The position numbers and the translations under genes are program-made. A stretch of DNA of 64,000 bases, from NCBI GenBank assembly GCA_028456385.1, contig JALNQF010000142.1:1-64000 (forward strand), in the 5' to 3' direction. Of the stretch, positions 25,333 to 37,306 are shown piece after piece (within the stretch, counting starts at the first letter, position 1; each line of letters opens with the position of its first letter). This DNA comes from Ophiosphaerella korrae (Eukaryota > Ascomycota > Dothideomycetes > Pleosporales > Phaeosphaeriaceae). Below the pieces are notes generated by a model. It was not told the origin of the DNA. It saw nothing but the letters and a program-made list of their open reading frames with translations, and did not search any database.

Positions 25333-25765
25333 TGTTGTAGGGTATTTACTAGAGTCGACTTCTTAGTACCTAAGGGGTTGTTAGTAGATTATAAGTTAAT
25401 AATAAATACTTGTGTAGTAATCTATAATAACTATAAATAATAGAAGATATTTTACAACTATCTTGTATTAGCATTCTATAGTTAAAGGATTAAATTACTA
25501 ATACTATCCTAATAATGCGCATTTACTACTACCTATATACTTGTAGTAATCTATTAATCTATTACTACTAAGAACAATAGATTATAGATTACTCTAATCT
25601 ATAATCTATTATTGCTAAGAATCTATAGATTACAAATTACTTTACGTATTCTAATTATATATAGTCTCCTAATCTAGCTCTAGGTCCTCTTTGTTATAAT
25701 AGTCTAATCCTTCTATTATTAGGCTAATTAGTTCTATCTATAGTTTTCTTATTACTATTGTAATA
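25333..25765 (-). repeat. 3' LTR of gypsy copy 2
   Basis: The LTR is 433 bp. On the plus strand it begins TGTTGTAGGG and ends TATTGTAATA. It is adjacent to the complement of the polypurine tract on its right and to the target duplicate CTCTA on its left. Confidence 0.9.
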
Positions 25766-28700
25766 CTATCTCCTCCTTTAAGTAGGTCCTTGTTTATCTA
25801 TCCTAGAGCTAAAGTTATTAATCTACTTTCTTTATTAATTTGTAGTTCTTTATTACTCTCTATAGTTATCTTGTCTATATATTATTACTATCTCTTTACT
25901 AACTATGTATTACGTAATAGTGTTAAGATATTTCTTTATTCTTATTACGCTTTTCCTAAATTAAACTCTAAATCTCTTCTTTATATTATTTCTATAAACA
26001 ATAGTAGGGCTTATAAAGTGTATATTTACGTAAATATATATAGTTCTTATAATATATCTAGTGTTTTGCTTTTAGAGTGTATATTTATTATACTTATTCT
26101 TACGTCTAGGCTTAATAATAATAGAGAGAGCTATTAACTAAACTTAAGAGAAATTACTATCTTAAATTATAGAGGCTAAAGCTAAGTATAAGTAGATCTA
26201 GGAGCTTGCGTAAAGTAAGCTAGTAGAGAATTAAGCTTGTTTCTTTTACCTTTATAAGATAAAGGCCTTAAATAATAAGAAATTAGCTAAGTAGTTAGTA
26301 GCTCTAGAAGCTAAGCTAGACTTAGATAAAGCGCTTAATATTGCTATAGTAGGTCCTACGTTAGGTAGTCCTATCGCCTCTCTATCTATTAGTAGTAATA
26401 TTAGTTCTCCTAGTTTACTACTAGGCGTTCTAGAAGGTTTTAATTTTAGAACTCCTCTAGTTTCTTAAAGTAGTTAAGGTTATCTTCTAGTTCCTATATA
26501 TTTTTCTATAGTTATCTTTTCTTATCTATACTTATCTATTTTACTAAGTAGTAATTCCTACTATTATAGAACTAGTATACTAGGATTTCTTTAACTTTTT
26601 ATTCCTCTTATTCTCTATATATATCTACTTTGTATACTAGTAGTTTTACGTCTTATAGTACTTGTTCTAGTAGTAATATATAGAATATTAGATATATCCT
26701 TATTTTACTTAGTAGTTTTAATTTGTATATAACTAGTGTAACTTTTTTTTTAATCTTGTATAGTCTAATTTTAACGTAATCTAGTTTTAAACTAGATTGT
26801 TTACTCTTAATATTCTTTTTAACTAACTATACTTTTTCTCCTTTTTTAAATTAGGGTCCTTCTTTATATTTCTTGTTATAGTACTTTACTATTTAATTAT
26901 ATAAGAATTCTACGTCCTATCTTAATTAATTATATATTTCTTTTATTCTATTTATAAATTTTTTTCTTCTTAGAGTCTAAGATTCTATACTCTTTAGTAT
27001 TCTATATACGCTAGGGTTAAATCTATAGTTTGCAAAGAAAAGTAATACTCTTATTACTATATTCTTTATACTATTGTATACTAGTTGTACTATAGGTAGT
27101 AGTTGTACCTAGTTATTCTATTTATAGTTAAGGTAGTATCTTAAGTATTATTCTACTATCTAATTTACTTATTCTAATTATCTATCTATCTATAGATAAT
27201 ATACTGTTAATATTACGTATTGTATTCCTAATTGCGCTATTATTATTCCTTATAGTTTTAATATAAATCGTACGTCTCTATCTATAATAATCTTATCTAG
27301 AATACTATATTAGCTTATTATAGTTCCTAGGACCTAATATATAGTAACTTCTATCCTACTCTTTTCTTTATATAGTCTAAAGTATATATACTTTATAAGT
27401 TTATCTACTATTATAAGTATTCTATTATATTCTACTCTTAATATTAGATCTTTTAACTTTAGTAGTTTTGTAATAAAGTCTATTATTATTGTTCTCTAAG
27501 GTTACTCTAGTACTTTAACTAGTTATAGTATTCTATATAGTACGTATCTATTATACTTATTTCTATAATATTCTATATAATCTTGTAGTACTTTCTTTAC
27601 TAGTTATCTTACTTTTAGGATATAGTAATCTCTTAATAGTTTATTTAGTATTTTCTTAATCTCTTAGTATCTATATACTAGTAGCTTATAGAATTGTTAT
27701 ATAAATTTTCTCTAGATTTTTCTTAGAATATATATTCTTCTATAGGCTTATATAAGTCCTTCTTAGATTTCTAGTTTTTTTATTTCTTTAGGTACTTCTT
27801 ACGTTATTTTCTAAATCTATTTATCTATCTTACTACTTGTTCTTTTAAGTATAGCGGCTATTTTAAGTATATTTAGGACTAAATATCTTACTTTGTTTTT
27901 AACAAGAACTATACTAGTAGCGCTTACTTCTTCTTATAAGTCTAGTCTTCTACTAAGGGCGTCTATAAATTAGTTATCTTTTCCTTTTATATATATAATT
28001 TCTATATTAAATATTAATAGGAATTCCTACTATCTTATATATTATTATAATAGTTCTTTATTTATTATAAATCCTATAAGATTCTTATAATTTATATAGA
28101 CCTTTGTTTAGTATTTTACTCCTTATAAGTATACTCTCTATTATCTAAATACTTTATAGATTACTAGTATTTCTTTGTTATAGATTAGGTAGTTAAGCTC
28201 TACTAGCTTTATTTTTTTAGAGAAGTATTTAACTAAGTATTCTTGTTTAGTCCTTAGATCTTTTTGTATTAGTACTATTCTATAGACTAAGTTAGATATA
28301 TCTATTTTTACTATTACTAGTAGGTCTAGGTTATATATTCTAATAACTAGGTTTTCTATAAATTTTCTTTTAATCTTATTAAATACTTTATCGCATTCCT
28401 TTATCTATTTAAATAGCGTATCTTTCTTTATAAGTCTTGTAATTAGTTCTATATCTTTAGACTATTTTACTATTAACTTTTTGTAAAAGTTAGCTAAGCT
28501 ATAAAATTATTATACTTCTCTTAAGTTCTTTAGTATTAGCTATTTATTAATTAACTTAATTTTTTCTAGATTAATCTTAATCTTTCCTAGTTCTATAATA
28601 AATCCTAGGAAATCTATTTTCTTTGTATAGAATTTGTATTTTCTTATCTTAAGAAATAATTTATTTTCTACTAGCTTCTCTAGCACCTTGTGTACGTATT

Positions 28701-31700
28701 GTATATATTCTTCCTCTATTTCTAAGAATATAAGGATATTGTCTAGGTATATAAATATAAATATATCTAAGTACTCTCTTAGTACTATATTAATTCTTTC
28801 TTAGAATATAGCTAGCGCGTTTATTAATCTAAATAGTATAACTAAATATTTATATAATCTCTATTATGTTCTAAACGCTATTTTCTATTTATTACCTTCT
28901 CTAATTCTAATCTAGTAGTAGGCGTTCTAGATATCTAGTTTTGTAAAGATTTTTACTTTCCTTAGTTTAGCTTATATCTTATCTATTTATAGTAAAGAGT
29001 ATTAGTTTTTATTTATAACTACGTTAGTTTTTCTAAAATCTATATAGGGCCTTTTATTACTTATTCCTTTTTTATCTATAAATATAAGTCTATATACTAC
29101 TAAGGATTTAGATTCTTATATCTATCCTTTCTTAATTGCGTTTTTAATAAATACTTATTTAATCTTAGATTTTTCTTCTATCTTTTTATAGACTAGGCTC
29201 TATCTAACGTTCTTTCTTTCTTCTATTTCTATCGCTAAGTCCTATAGCTAGTATTCTAGAAGGTAGTCTTCTAGCTCTATAAGCTGTAGTTCCTATTTTT
29301 TATATTCTTCTAGGAATTCTCCTTTATAGGTACTTATATTAGCTCTTAGTTTTTCTATTTTATAGTAGCTAATTTTTCCTATCCTCTAGTTAATATATAG
29401 GTTAGTTATCTATAACTATAGTATTCTTAGTATAATTTTTTATTTATTATTAATTGTTGTTATATCTATAACTATATTATTAATCTTTATCTCTTCTAAC
29501 TCTAGTATAGAGAGAACTATTTTAAACCTAATAGGTTCTTAGAATAGTTTTTCTTTAATTATACTTAGCTATTAAGGGTATTTCTTTATTATATAACGTA
29601 TTCCTTAGTTTTCTATAAACTTCTTTAATATAAAGTTTCTTATAGCTCTACTATTAATTATTAATTATACTCTCTTTCTTTAGTATATACTTATTTTTGT
29701 AATATATAGGCCTCTTATACCTTCTAGCTATTCTTACTTAGGTGTTTTTATAAATTATCTATTCTTCTAAGGCTATAGCTCTACTTTAAGTTTATATTCT
29801 TTATATTTTAGATATTTATTATATATATATTTATACTATAGTCTTCTTTAGACGTATTTCTTAGATAATTTTAGACTAGGTTTTACTACTACGTATCTAT
29901 TTTCTAGGATTATTTCTTATCCTTAGATGTCTTTTACTAGAATTACTCTTGTATAATTATAGCCTTTCTTCCTTATAAGCTATATACTATTATTTACCTT
30001 AGAGTTCCTATATATAATATAATTCTTGTCTAGGTATAATATCTATAATACTTTAAAGTGTGCTAGATGTTTTAGATCTATTATCTTATTATCTCTTTTC
30101 TAGTATTTATCTTTCTTAGGTATCTCTATTATTAGGATATAGTATACTACTAGTACTCTTAGTATATAGGCTTTATTAATCTATTACGTCTTTTTTATAA
30201 GGTATTACTACTCTCTTTATATAAGTATTTTTCTTACTATAACTATATACTATTTTATCTATTCTTAAAATAGTATAAACTTTATTTCTTTAGGATTGTA
30301 TTCTTTCTAGTCTTTATACGCTTCCTCTATACTTATAACTAGTAAGTATTTCTAAATAAACTTCTATTTTATATTTTATTCCTCTATATCTATTATTATA
30401 TAGCTATTATAGCTATATATATCTAGCTAGGTATACTCTATACTTTTTATACTAACTTATTTCTTACTTTCTTATAGTCCTTTAGAGGAAGCCGTAGTAG
30501 TCTCTTTATCTAGTACTAGTTCTTTAGCCTAGATTAATAGTGTCTAGGGCTCTTCCCCTTCTAAGTCTTCTATTAGTAGGCCTATTACGTATACTATTTC
30601 TTTTAGCTACGCTTTTATTTTTTCTTTTATTACTACTATTCTATTTCTCTATTATAAGAAGTATCTTACTCTTTACTTACTAGAAAGATATATATTATAG
30701 TTATCTTTATAATAAAAGGTCTAATAAAGTATTATATACTATAATTCTTTACTCTTAGCTACTTTTTCTTAAGGCTTAGCCTATACTTATAGTACTTCCT
30801 TCTTTTTCTCTATTGTTTTTAACTAAGTTTCTTTCTTTAGGTCCTTACTTCTATAATCTTTTATAAAGTACCTTAGTTTCCTATATTTATAATATACTAT
30901 ATCTTTCTTCTTTTATAATTAGTAATCTTTTACATAGTAGCCTTTCTTACTATAGTTAAAGTACGTAAAGTCTTTATTTTTCTTCTTCTTCCTATTCTTA
31001 TTTGTGTTAAGGATTATAAGGTCTCTAGTATTCTAATTTCTAGTTTAGTTACTATACTTATTCTTTCTCTATTCTTAGAGATTATTGTTAATCTATATTA
31101 CCTATTACTTTAGAGCTTCTAATATCCTTAGTTTTTCTATATAAATTATTTCGTATTAAATTTTCGTATTTAGTCTTTATTTAAATCGTAATATTAAAGA
31201 TACTTTATTCTATTCTATATTCTAGGCTAGTTATTTAAACTATAATATATATTCTAGAATACTCTTGTTCTATATAAGCCTCTTAAGTTTCTCTTTAGCT
31301 TATTAGGTAATATCTATATCCCTAAATACTACTCTTATTTGTTTTATAAAGTACTTATAACTTCTAAAAATAGCTCTAGTTTTGTCTTTCTATATTATTA
31401 GTGTATATATTAAATAATCTATTTAATAAAGTTTATACTATCTTATTATATCTTCTTTAAGGTATAATCTAATATATATTACTTTCTTTTCTTCTATATT
31501 AAAGTATAGTACTTATATATCTATCTAGAGTTGTACTAAGGCTATAAAAAGTCTTAGTTTCTCCCTTGTTTTATTAAACTTTTTAAGAATAGGTATCTTA
31601 GGTAGTTTCTTTATCGCGCTTATTTCTAATTATTAGGTAATTAGTTCTATCTAGTTCTATCCTTTAATAATAGCTTTAATTTATACCTTGTTTTATCTTA

Positions 31701-31933
31701 AGTAGTCTTATAGTTCCTTATTCTATATTTCTAGTATATTAATTACTATTTTTATATCTTCTTTCTTGTCTATTAGTTTATTAATACGTTCTTTAATTGT
31801 TTCCTATATAGTACTATCTAACTTATAACTACTCCTAGGTACTTTACTTGTTTTAGTTAAACTTTCTACTATCGTATTAGCTAGACTATACACTACTTAC
31901 ACTTTACTTTTTATAATAACTTAATTAGTAAGT

Positions 31934-32366
31934 TATTATAAGGTGTTTACTAGGGTTAACTTCTTAGTACCTAAGGAGTTGTTAGTAGATTGTAAGTTAA
32001 TAATAAATACTTGTATAGTAATCTATAATAACTATAAATAATAGAAGATATTTCGCAACTATCTTGTATTAGTATTCTGTAGTTAAAGGATTAAATTACT
32101 AATACTATCCTAATAATACGTATTTACTACTACCTATATACTTGTAGTAATCTATTAATCTATTACTACTAAGAATAATAGATTATAGATTACTCTAATC
32201 TATAATCTATTATTACTAAGAATCTATAGATTATAGATTACTTTACGTATTCTAATTATATATAGTCTCCTAATCTAGCCCTAGGTCTTCTTCGTTATAA
32301 TAGTCTAATCCTTCTATTATTAAGCTAATTAGTTCTATCTATAGTTCTCTTGTTACTATTATAATA
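31934..32366 (-). repeat. 5' LTR of gypsy copy 2
   Basis: The LTR is 433 bp and matches the LTR at 25333-25765 along its full length. On the plus strand it starts TATTATAAGG and ends TTATAATA, and it is followed by the target duplicate CTCTA. Confidence 0.9.
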
Positions 32367-32371
32367 CTCTA

Positions 32372-32757
32372 TCTATTATTATAATTAATATACGTTCCTA
32401 ATTAGCTTTAAGTACGCCTCTTAAAGTAATATATTATCTAGGCTAAGCTTTCTTATATCTTTAATATTTATTTATAACCTAGAGTTTATAATTCTCTTCT
32501 ATAAGAATAGCTACTAAGTATATAGCTAGTTAATAGCTCTTAATAAGTTAAGTAATTACTAGACTTAATAGGCTTTAAAACTAATAATAAAAGAGATCTT
32601 ATATAAAATAAGCTTATTTTTTAAGTTAATTAATAGTATAAAGTATCTTAGCTACTTATAGCTCTTAATTTAGAGTAGTCTCTTATAGAGATAAAGTCTT
32701 AATAAAAGTAAGAGAATTAAAGTAAAATATAGTTACTAGTTATTAACTACTAATAAC
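32372..32757. other. AT-rich stretch, nothing recognised
   Basis: This RIP-type AT-rich DNA lies to the right of the copy 2 insertion. It may be the other side of the sequence interrupted by that insertion, but no terminal repeat or coding similarity could be recognised. Confidence 0.5.
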
Positions 32758-33214
32758 TTTTAGAGAGAAGTATAGTAGATTAAGAGTAAATAGTTTTAAG
32801 TATAAGTAGTAATTATATAATAAGCTATAAATAATATAATTATTAGAAACTACTTTATCTTAAGTTAGCTTAAAGTAGTTAGCCTTAGAAGAAGAGTATA
32901 TAAGCCCTTTAAAGAAATTACTAGGTAGTTAGTAATTACTCTATTAATAAATATACTTTTTACTATAACGTTTTAACTTACTAGTAACTTAGTTTAGCCT
33001 AGAGTAACTTAGTTTAATATATCTTTAAGCTCTTTAAGTACCTCTAAAATTACTTTTAAAACTACTTAGGATTATATATACTTTTTAGATATATAAATAC
33101 CTTTATAAGCCTATAAATCCTTTAAGGATTTATTTTACTTTATTAATATACTTATTATTCTATTATATCTAACTCTTACTAAATACTCTTTATAATTAAG
33201 CTTTAAGGGGGAGG
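32758..33214 (+). repeat. LTR-like segment with TATA box and purine tract (possible short LTR element)
   Basis: A segment starting TTAGAGAGAAGTATAGTAGATTAAGAG contains a TATA-like GTATATAAGCC at about 32896, resembling an LTR promoter. It ends in a purine tract (CTTTAAGGGGGAGG) at 33201-33214. The first about 70 bases after that tract resemble the first about 70 bases of this segment, as expected for an LTR / short internal region / second LTR arrangement. The second copy is truncated. The interpretation as a short non-autonomous LTR element is tentative. Confidence 0.35.
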
Positions 33215-33601
33215 TTAAGTAGATTAAGAGTTAATAACTAAGGTACGTATAGTAATTATATAATAGGCTGTAAATAATAGATAATTACTAATAAACGATA
33301 TTAAAGTATTGTTACTCTAAGTTAGAGATTAGATTGCTAATACTATCTTAATAATACGTATTCTACTAATTATAAACTTTACTAAATCTATTAATCTATT
33401 GTTACTAAGACTAATAGAGTATAGATTATCCTAATCTGTGATCTATTTCTACTAAGAACTACAGATTATAGATTACCCTACATGTCCAAGTTATACGTTG
33501 TTTCCTAATCAAGTTCATGTGCCTATGGATTATATGGATCCAGTCCTTCTGACGTAGGGCTGATTGGCTCCATCTGTAGTTCTTCTGTTACTGCCGTAAC
33601 A
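33213..33601 (-). repeat. Truncated or solo gypsy LTR (variant type), minus orientation
   Basis: The right end is nearly identical to the start of the copy 1 5' LTR in complement (…TTCTTCTGTTACTGCCGTAACA). The left part matches in complement the variant LTR at 12.93-13.3 kb. Mutation is heavy on the left and almost absent from about 33.5 kb, next to the gene-dense DNA. There is no target duplication and no adjacent internal gypsy sequence. Confidence 0.65.
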
Positions 33602-34070
33602 GAATACGTATACACAATAACCCTCCCCTAGTCTTCTTCTGCGTCTATTATAAGAGGGGAGAGGCAGAGTTATTACTGTCACTACTTTGGGTATGGATGC
33701 GGATACCGACGACTTCTCTTAGCCAATAGCGTCGAACACGGCACAATAGACGTCTCGCCTAGCACCTCAACTTCTTAAGCCTGAGGATGAAAGTGTGCTC
33801 CGACTTCGTATCGGTAGCACAGCGAGGCATTGGGCAAGAATTTACGTTGCTGTGCCTTTGGGAGTACCATGGGACATGGCCTGGAAAGCGACAGAATTGC
33901 AGCATAAGTGAAGAGACGGGCACAGGCGAGTTTCAGTGGGGAAAGGAGGAGGGTAGTGATTGGGGATCCGACTAGTTCGACCCAGCCATGTCTTGATAAA
34001 AGTAACGCCCTGCCCATGCATCGTGATAATACAAATCTTGACATCCTATCTTACACCATGTACCAGTCGC
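33602..34070. other. Intergenic, no gene recognised
   Basis: GC-balanced DNA lies between the last LTR and the 3' end of PAM18. Short frames occur on both strands but show no resemblance to known families. It probably holds the PAM18 3' untranslated region. Confidence 0.5.
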
Positions 34071-34498
34071 TTACTTGACTTCCTTGTCCAGCAACTCCTT
34101 GGCCTCGTTCACTTTTGTGGCAATGTAGGGAGAGCCGCCGCGATCAGGGTGGTTTAACAACATTAATGAGCGGTGCTTCTTACGCAGGAGCTCCTTGGTA
34201 ATTCCACGTTCGCTGGTATGAGTGAGTGGAAATTTGGCATTGGTGGGGCATGACGACAAACGTACGGCATCTCGAGTATGAGCGCGGCTTCTCTTCGTGT
34301 CATTTTAGGCTCAAAGCCGCCTTTGTAAAAACTTCGTCCTAGGGGACCAGCCCCGCCGCCGGATCGCCGCAGAGCAACAAGTGCAGCGCGACCCTGTAAG
34401 TGTTTCAGTCAGCATGCTGCCGGTAGCTGATGGATGCTGCGGAGACGTGCGAAAAAGGCTCCTGCGCCTATGCCCACCACCCAGACCCAGGCCGACAT
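34071..34498 (-). CDS. PAM18: PAM18/TIM14, J-domain subunit of the mitochondrial import motor (105 aa)
   Basis: Model: exons 34498-34451, 34393-34266 and 34212-34071. PAM18 is a small inner-membrane J-protein that stimulates mitochondrial Hsp70 at the TIM23 translocase. The short N-terminal exon (MSAW...GAGAFF) forms a membrane segment, followed by [10 protein letters not shown] and a glycine-rich linker, then [20 protein letters not shown] and a J domain with the HPD motif at residues 80-82 ([10 protein letters not shown]). The length is typical of the family. Intron 2 (53 nt) is canonical (GTACGT...ACCAG). Intron 1 (57 nt) appears to start with GCACGT, a GC donor, needed to join the membrane exon in frame. 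It diverges from RLP24 with 316 bp between the start codons. Confidence 0.9.
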
Positions 34499-34814
34499 GG
34501 CGTTGGTTCCCTGTGGCAGCTATGGATGATTTTATGGCTGTGGCTTGGCCGCGAATGTTGTGGGCGAGTATGCGAGCGCGGCGAGCCTGCTATGGAGAGT
34601 ATGCGGCAGAGGAGCTGGTATTGAAGAAATCGAACATGTTGCAGCCAGAAAAGAGCCATGATGCGGGAAGCCGCGGTCGGGTCGGGCTGTGATTGGCCGC
34701 GAACTCTTGGCAAACCAGGGCCCACCAAGATTTTCCGAGTGGCACCACGACTTAGCATCGCCATCACCACCGCTCTCACTACTCTCACCACCACCGCCAC
34801 CTCCGCCCGCCAAT

Positions 34815-35499
34815 ATGAGGATTGAGACGTGCTACTTCTGCTCCTCGCCGGTGTATCCGTCCAAAGGCATCACTTTCGGTACGCCCCGGCCGAACCCCCA
34901 TGTGCGCAGGCGCCGCTAAGCTAATTTCTTCCTCGTCTACAGTGCGCAACGATGCAAAGGCTTTTCGCTTCTGCAAATCCAAATGCCACAAGAACTTCAA
35001 GATGAAGCGCAATCCACGAAAACTCGCCTGGACCAAATCCTTCCGTCGCGCCCACGGCAAGGAAATGACCGTCGACAGCACTCTCACCTTTGCCCAACGT
35101 CGCAACGTCCCCGTGCGTTACAACCGTGACCTCGTCCAGACGACCCTCAAGGCCATGTCACGTGTCTCGGAAATAAGAGCAAGGCGAGAACGCGCCTTTT
35201 ACAAGGCTCGCATGCGCGGTAACAAGACCAGGCAGCGGGAAGAGGATCGGAAGCTGGTTGAGGAAAATCAGCACCTGCTGCCGCCGAGCGAGAGATATGC
35301 CAAGGAAGAGCTGGAGCAAGAGGACGTAGTAGACGTGCAAAAGGTCAAGGAGAGGGTAGCCAAGCGGAGGAAGGAAATTGACATGGACGAGAGCGAGCTG
35401 GAGAGTGAAGTTGAGGAGACACTGCCCAAGTTGAAGAGCAAGAGGAAGCTGAGGATGAAGGTTGGGGGTGGCATAGAGGCTATGGATGTGGACGAGTGA
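34815..35499 (+). CDS. RLP24: RLP24, 60S ribosome biogenesis factor of the L24e family (206 aa)
   Basis: Model: exons 34815-34878 and 34943-35499; the intron is 64 nt (GTACGC...CTACAG). RLP24 is a nucleolar placeholder for ribosomal protein eL24 on pre-60S particles and recruits the AAA ATPase Drg1 in yeast. The start [21 protein letters not shown] followed by [19 protein letters not shown] shows the L24e zinc site (Cys 6, 9, 32 and 36) and the conserved basic segment [13 protein letters not shown]. The acidic/basic C-terminal extension distinguishes RLP24 from eL24 itself. The gene is convergent with the GST-like gene, with 68 bp between the stops. Confidence 0.93.
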
Positions 35500-35567
35500 C
35501 ACGGATGCACGTGGTTGGATTTGGCGTTACGGCGCAATGGTACAGGCTGCCTGTTCAATAATAGACC

Positions 35568-37015
35568 CTACAACTTTGCCCCATCCACTACCTTGATCAC
35601 GAAACCCAGCCTCGGAAAATGTAGCCTAACATCCACCTCAGCTTTCTCATTGGGGGTAATTACAACCTCCTCGACCCCAATCTTCACTAGCGTGCCCACG
35701 GTTACATTCTCTCTGCCTGTGTCATCTGGCCCGATACTCACACTCGCCCCTTTTACTAAATCTCTCTGTGCATCTAGACTGGCATGCTGTTCCACCGCTG
35801 CGGGAACCAAAAGCGCATCCTCATCCACCAGTGCCGTGTCACGCAACCTGTTGATCCACGTAGTATCCTTAGGTGCCACAACTGTCTCCCGGTTCGGTAA
35901 AGTGGATATATGCTCCTCGAAAGCATGGAACCACTTCCACAACCCTGGATATCGTTCCTTGTTAAACACCCCCCCCGCCACATCCTGCCCTCCATCCTCC
36001 GTCCCGCCCCCACTTAAATTATATATTCCACGCCCAGCCGCAATGTCGATGCCCCACCGCAACTGGTAGAATAAACTAATATCCGCTAGTGACGGTGCCT
36101 TGGTTGGAATCGCCCATGTGCCCGAGCGAAATGTGGGCTCGAGAAGCGAAAGATGGGTGTCCAGGACAGCGAGATTTTGCGGGATTTTGGCGCCAAGTTT
36201 AGTTGCGTCAAGCGTGTGACCGATAAGTTGGGAGCGGTCAGCACCAAAGGGGGATGACCACACAGATGAGGGGATGAGTCCTGTTGTTGCTCTGAAAAAG
36301 GGCTTCTATGGGGGAGAACAGGGTGTGTTAGCTGGCTCGCGCTTCATGTTGTGGGTATGTTGGTGGGCAACTCACGTCAGTCCAAAAGCTTGCAAATCCT
36401 CTAACGAGACCTTTATATGTCCACTCATCCACGCCTTCGAATGGCGGATACACAGTTCCCCAGCCCTGACTGGGAGGAAAGAAGTACTCCAACGCTTCGA
36501 TGATGAGAGACGTGTCGCAGTAGATTTCACGTCCAATGGCGAGGACAGGGATTCTGCGGTAGTGAAGGGCAAATGTCGAGGTTAAAACGGGGCGTGGGAG
36601 CATGGACGGAACAGTAACATAGGCTGAGTTTGATTAGACAACTGTACGCACGCAATACCTATCATACGTATTGAAATGGAAGAGTATTGCTAACATGCCT
36701 GCTCTTCATCATACCTGATACAACAAGGAGAGAAACAATCTACCGATAAGATTCCCAAGTACGATAGAGGACTTGGGAGACGGGTAGCAATTATGAAGAG
36801 ATTGGCGCATCGGCCAGTTACAAGCCTGCAGAATGGCAAGGACAGAAATTTGACTTACAAAACGGAATCTGCTTGATCCTTAAAGCCAGCCTGACCTTAT
36901 TTGTAAACGCACTCGCTGAATCCGTCAGTTTTCACAATCAATACTACTAGTTTCAGTTAGTTTACTCACAGTCATATCCGAACAGTATCACTGTTGGATG
37001 CTGTGTTGGCGGCAT
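35568..37015 (-). CDS. GST N-terminal-domain protein (DUF7962-like, 362 aa)
   Basis: Model: exons 37015-36970, 36915-36859, 36623-36376 and 36305-35568. The N-terminus (VILFGYDSSAFTNKVRLALR, then VPSMLPRPVLT, YRRIPVLAIG and YCDTSLIIEAL) is the thioredoxin-like glutathione S-transferase fold used by a group of fungal GST-like proteins. The C-terminal half keeps the all-helical core (SLADISLFYQLRW) and adds an unusual beta-rich tail after residue about 270. Splice signals are GTGAGT/TTCAG, GTAAGT/CTCAG and GTGAGT/CATAG; intron 2 is long (235 nt). A catalytic role is not proven, and many members are only annotated as hypothetical. Confidence 0.78.
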
Positions 37016-37306
37016 GGTGGTATGTAATCTGCAAAGTCTCGTACACACAACCAAGTGAACTACTATGAATTCAACAGCCTGCAAGACTATTTTAATACTG
37101 AGGTAAGTAATCCTTGATGTAATTTCAAAAGTCGCGCAAATGGGCCGATTAAACGTATGATTCGCGCCATGGATTTACCCCGCGCTCCGAGTAAATACCG
37201 AGCCGAGGCTCGGTGTTAGGCTGCAGCCAAGCATGAAATTATGGGTGGTGGTTGGTGAGGTCAACCTTAGAGTTATTACACGTGATATAACATATTTGCA
37301 TAACGT

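Larger units (their letters stand above)
25333..32366 (-). mobile_element. Full-length Ty3/gypsy chromovirus-type LTR retrotransposon (copy 2), inverted, RIP-inactivated
   Basis: This is the same family as copy 1 in the opposite orientation, 7034 bp long. LTRs of 433 bp lie at 25333-25765 (3' LTR) and 31934-32366 (5' LTR), with a perfect target duplication CTCTA at 25328-25332 and 32367-32371. On the minus strand: gag zinc-knuckle remnant at about 30.93-30.98 kb, RT with YLDD changed to YLDN at 28738-28749, integrase and a chromodomain remnant at about 26.5-26.6 kb, then a purine tract (AAGGAGGAGATAG in complement) before the 3' LTR. All frames are broken. It lies upstream of the N-terminal half of the Tc1-type transposase. 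Confidence 0.92.

Noticed and set aside
25790..26137. 115-codon plus-strand open frame
   Set aside because: It runs antisense through the 3' region of inverted gypsy copy 2, has an AT-biased composition and no protein similarity.
1..33600. CRISPR array, tRNA or rRNA genes in the AT-rich blocks
   Set aside because: No regularly spaced repeats and no tRNA-like arms or T-loop consensus were found; short repeats there are low-complexity.
34382..34692. Open frames overlapping PAM18 on the plus strand
   Set aside because: They are antisense shadows of PAM18 exons and of the GC-rich divergent promoter.
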